This document shows positions 63,529 through 64,000 of a stretch of DNA of 64,000 nt, one piece after another. Made by a program: the position numbers and the translations under genes. The notes under the pieces are model-generated. The model ran no database searches. It was given only the letters and a program-made list of their open reading frames with translations, and was not told where the DNA came from. Each line of letters starts with the position of its first letter. The stretch's first letter is position 1. The stretch is taken from contig JAJFKV010000004.1 in NCBI GenBank assembly GCA_021773055.1, positions 1 through 64,000 on the forward strand, given 5' to 3'. The DNA is from Woeseiaceae bacterium. Lineage in GTDB: Bacteria > Pseudomonadota > Gammaproteobacteria > Steroidobacterales > Woeseiaceae.

Positions 63529-64000
63529 TCACTGATTGATGATCGCCGTGACGGCAGGATGGTCAGCCGGGTAGCGATTCGCACGAAAAAGCATATGCGG
63601 GCCTTCTGCACCGTCGTCATAGGCATACTCCCAGACGATGTCACCTTCAGGTGTGACCTCGCGAACACGAGCTTTCGCGCCGTGATCGACCAGTGTGTTG
63701 CCGTTGGCCAGGCGTTGCGTTCCCGAAATGAACCAGGAAAAGAAAATATCTTCACCCGTTGGCGCGTACTCCCAGGCGAGATCGACCGGGCCGTACGCGG
63801 CCTCACCATCGAGTGTGTAGGTGCCGTCTTCATTCAGTGGTGTTGAAAATTCAACAACGCTACTGTGCGGGCGCAATTTGCCATCGCCGTTATTGAAGAT
63901 CATCACGTTTCCGGCGCCGGGCAGGCCCGTTTTGATCCATTGCACATCATGTTGATTGAAAAGCTGCCGGTCTTCGGCCGTGCCACGGTCGTAGTTTTCC
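63529..64000 (-). CDS. Arylsulfotransferase-family protein, C-terminal part (runs off window)
   Basis: The frame is open to the last base of the window, so the visible 157 codons are the C-terminus of a longer protein. The read (RQLFNQHDVQWIKTGLPGAGNVMIFNNGDG, then VEFSTPLNEDGTYTLDGEAAYGPVDLAWEYAP and VREVTPEGDIVWEYAYDD) is the end of the six-bladed propeller of Arylsulfotransferase/ASST-type proteins, which move sulfate between phenols without PAPS or serve as related dehydrogenase-like propellers. The catalytic His lies outside the window. Confidence 0.8.
   Translation of the reverse strand, partial: ENYDRGTAEDRQLFNQHDVQWIKTGLPGAGNVMIFNNGDGKLRPHSSVVEFSTPLNEDGTYTLDGEAAYGPVDLAWEYAPTGEDIFFSWFISGTQRLANGNTLVDHGAKARVREVTPEGDIVWEYAYDDGAEGPHMLFRANRYPADHPAVTAIINQ

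Overview
The window reads as a chromosomal segment of a free-living, probably marine, gammaproteobacterium. I infer this from moderate-to-high GC, dense coding with many 4-bp overlaps and GTG/TTG starts, several TonB-dependent receptors (TBDRs), SecB, RdgC, the YdbH-YnbE-YdbL trio and a Xanthomonadales/Alteromonadales-style N-acetylglucosamine (Nag) regulon. A relative of Woeseiales/Steroidobacterales is plausible, but the sequence alone does not prove it. No rRNA, tRNA, CRISPR array, transposase or integrase was seen. No gene-free stretch exceeds about 300 bases; the largest gaps (1-231, 10932-11198, 26051-26309) hold a hairpin, nothing recognised, and Nag operators with promoters, respectively.

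Layout. 232-2090: a small membrane protein facing an M20-type exopeptidase with altered metal ligands. 2105-4401 (minus): two DUF1538 membrane proteins, a PII-like protein and a CBS protein, a likely regulated transporter. 4427-8931: a HAMP-only membrane protein flanked by an imperfect direct repeat that is a fossil of the 3' end of the next gene (a DUF5916 outer-membrane protein), then a thioredoxin lipoprotein. 8997-10931: an OafA-type O-acyltransferase. 11199-12503: PaaK. 12589-19813: a FecI/FecR/STN-TBDR surface-signalling set, followed by a zinc alcohol dehydrogenase and two alpha/beta hydrolases.

19994-37674 is the core accessory region. It holds a LacI-type repressor (NagR-like), NagB-II, NagA, an SSS transporter, a GlcNAc kinase and a 992-aa TBDR, tied together by four copies of a GACAACGTTGTC-type operator placed on recognisable promoters. 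Directly behind the TBDR lie a TPR-sulfotransferase, an Asp/Asn-hydroxylase-type dioxygenase, a SecB paralogue, a second sulfotransferase, a GH20 hexosaminidase lipoprotein and an FG-GAP/UnbV lipoprotein. I propose that the sulfotransferases, the hydroxylase and the SecB form a cytoplasmic modify-then-export module for a surface protein such as the TBDR.

37747-47573: an EEISWGQR-motif membrane protein, a sigma-factor remnant, a highly acidic secreted repeat protein beside a TPR/beta-barrel outer-membrane protein, an orphan histidine kinase, and an EF-G-like factor translationally coupled to pyruvate phosphate dikinase. 47589-55677: the YdbL/YnbE/YdbH lipid-transport trio, a DUF3014 protein, a PEP-mutase family enzyme, a GST, an orphan FetB and a sigma-54 activator with duplicated PAS domains. 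55963-57636: an acyl-CoA ligase. 57668-63472 (minus): RdgC, a fatty-acid-hydroxylase family protein, a PfkB kinase fused to a putative Fe-S glycosylase-like domain, a multi-cluster radical SAM enzyme resembling tetraether-lipid synthase, and a methyltransferase, all tightly packed. The window ends inside an arylsulfotransferase-family gene.
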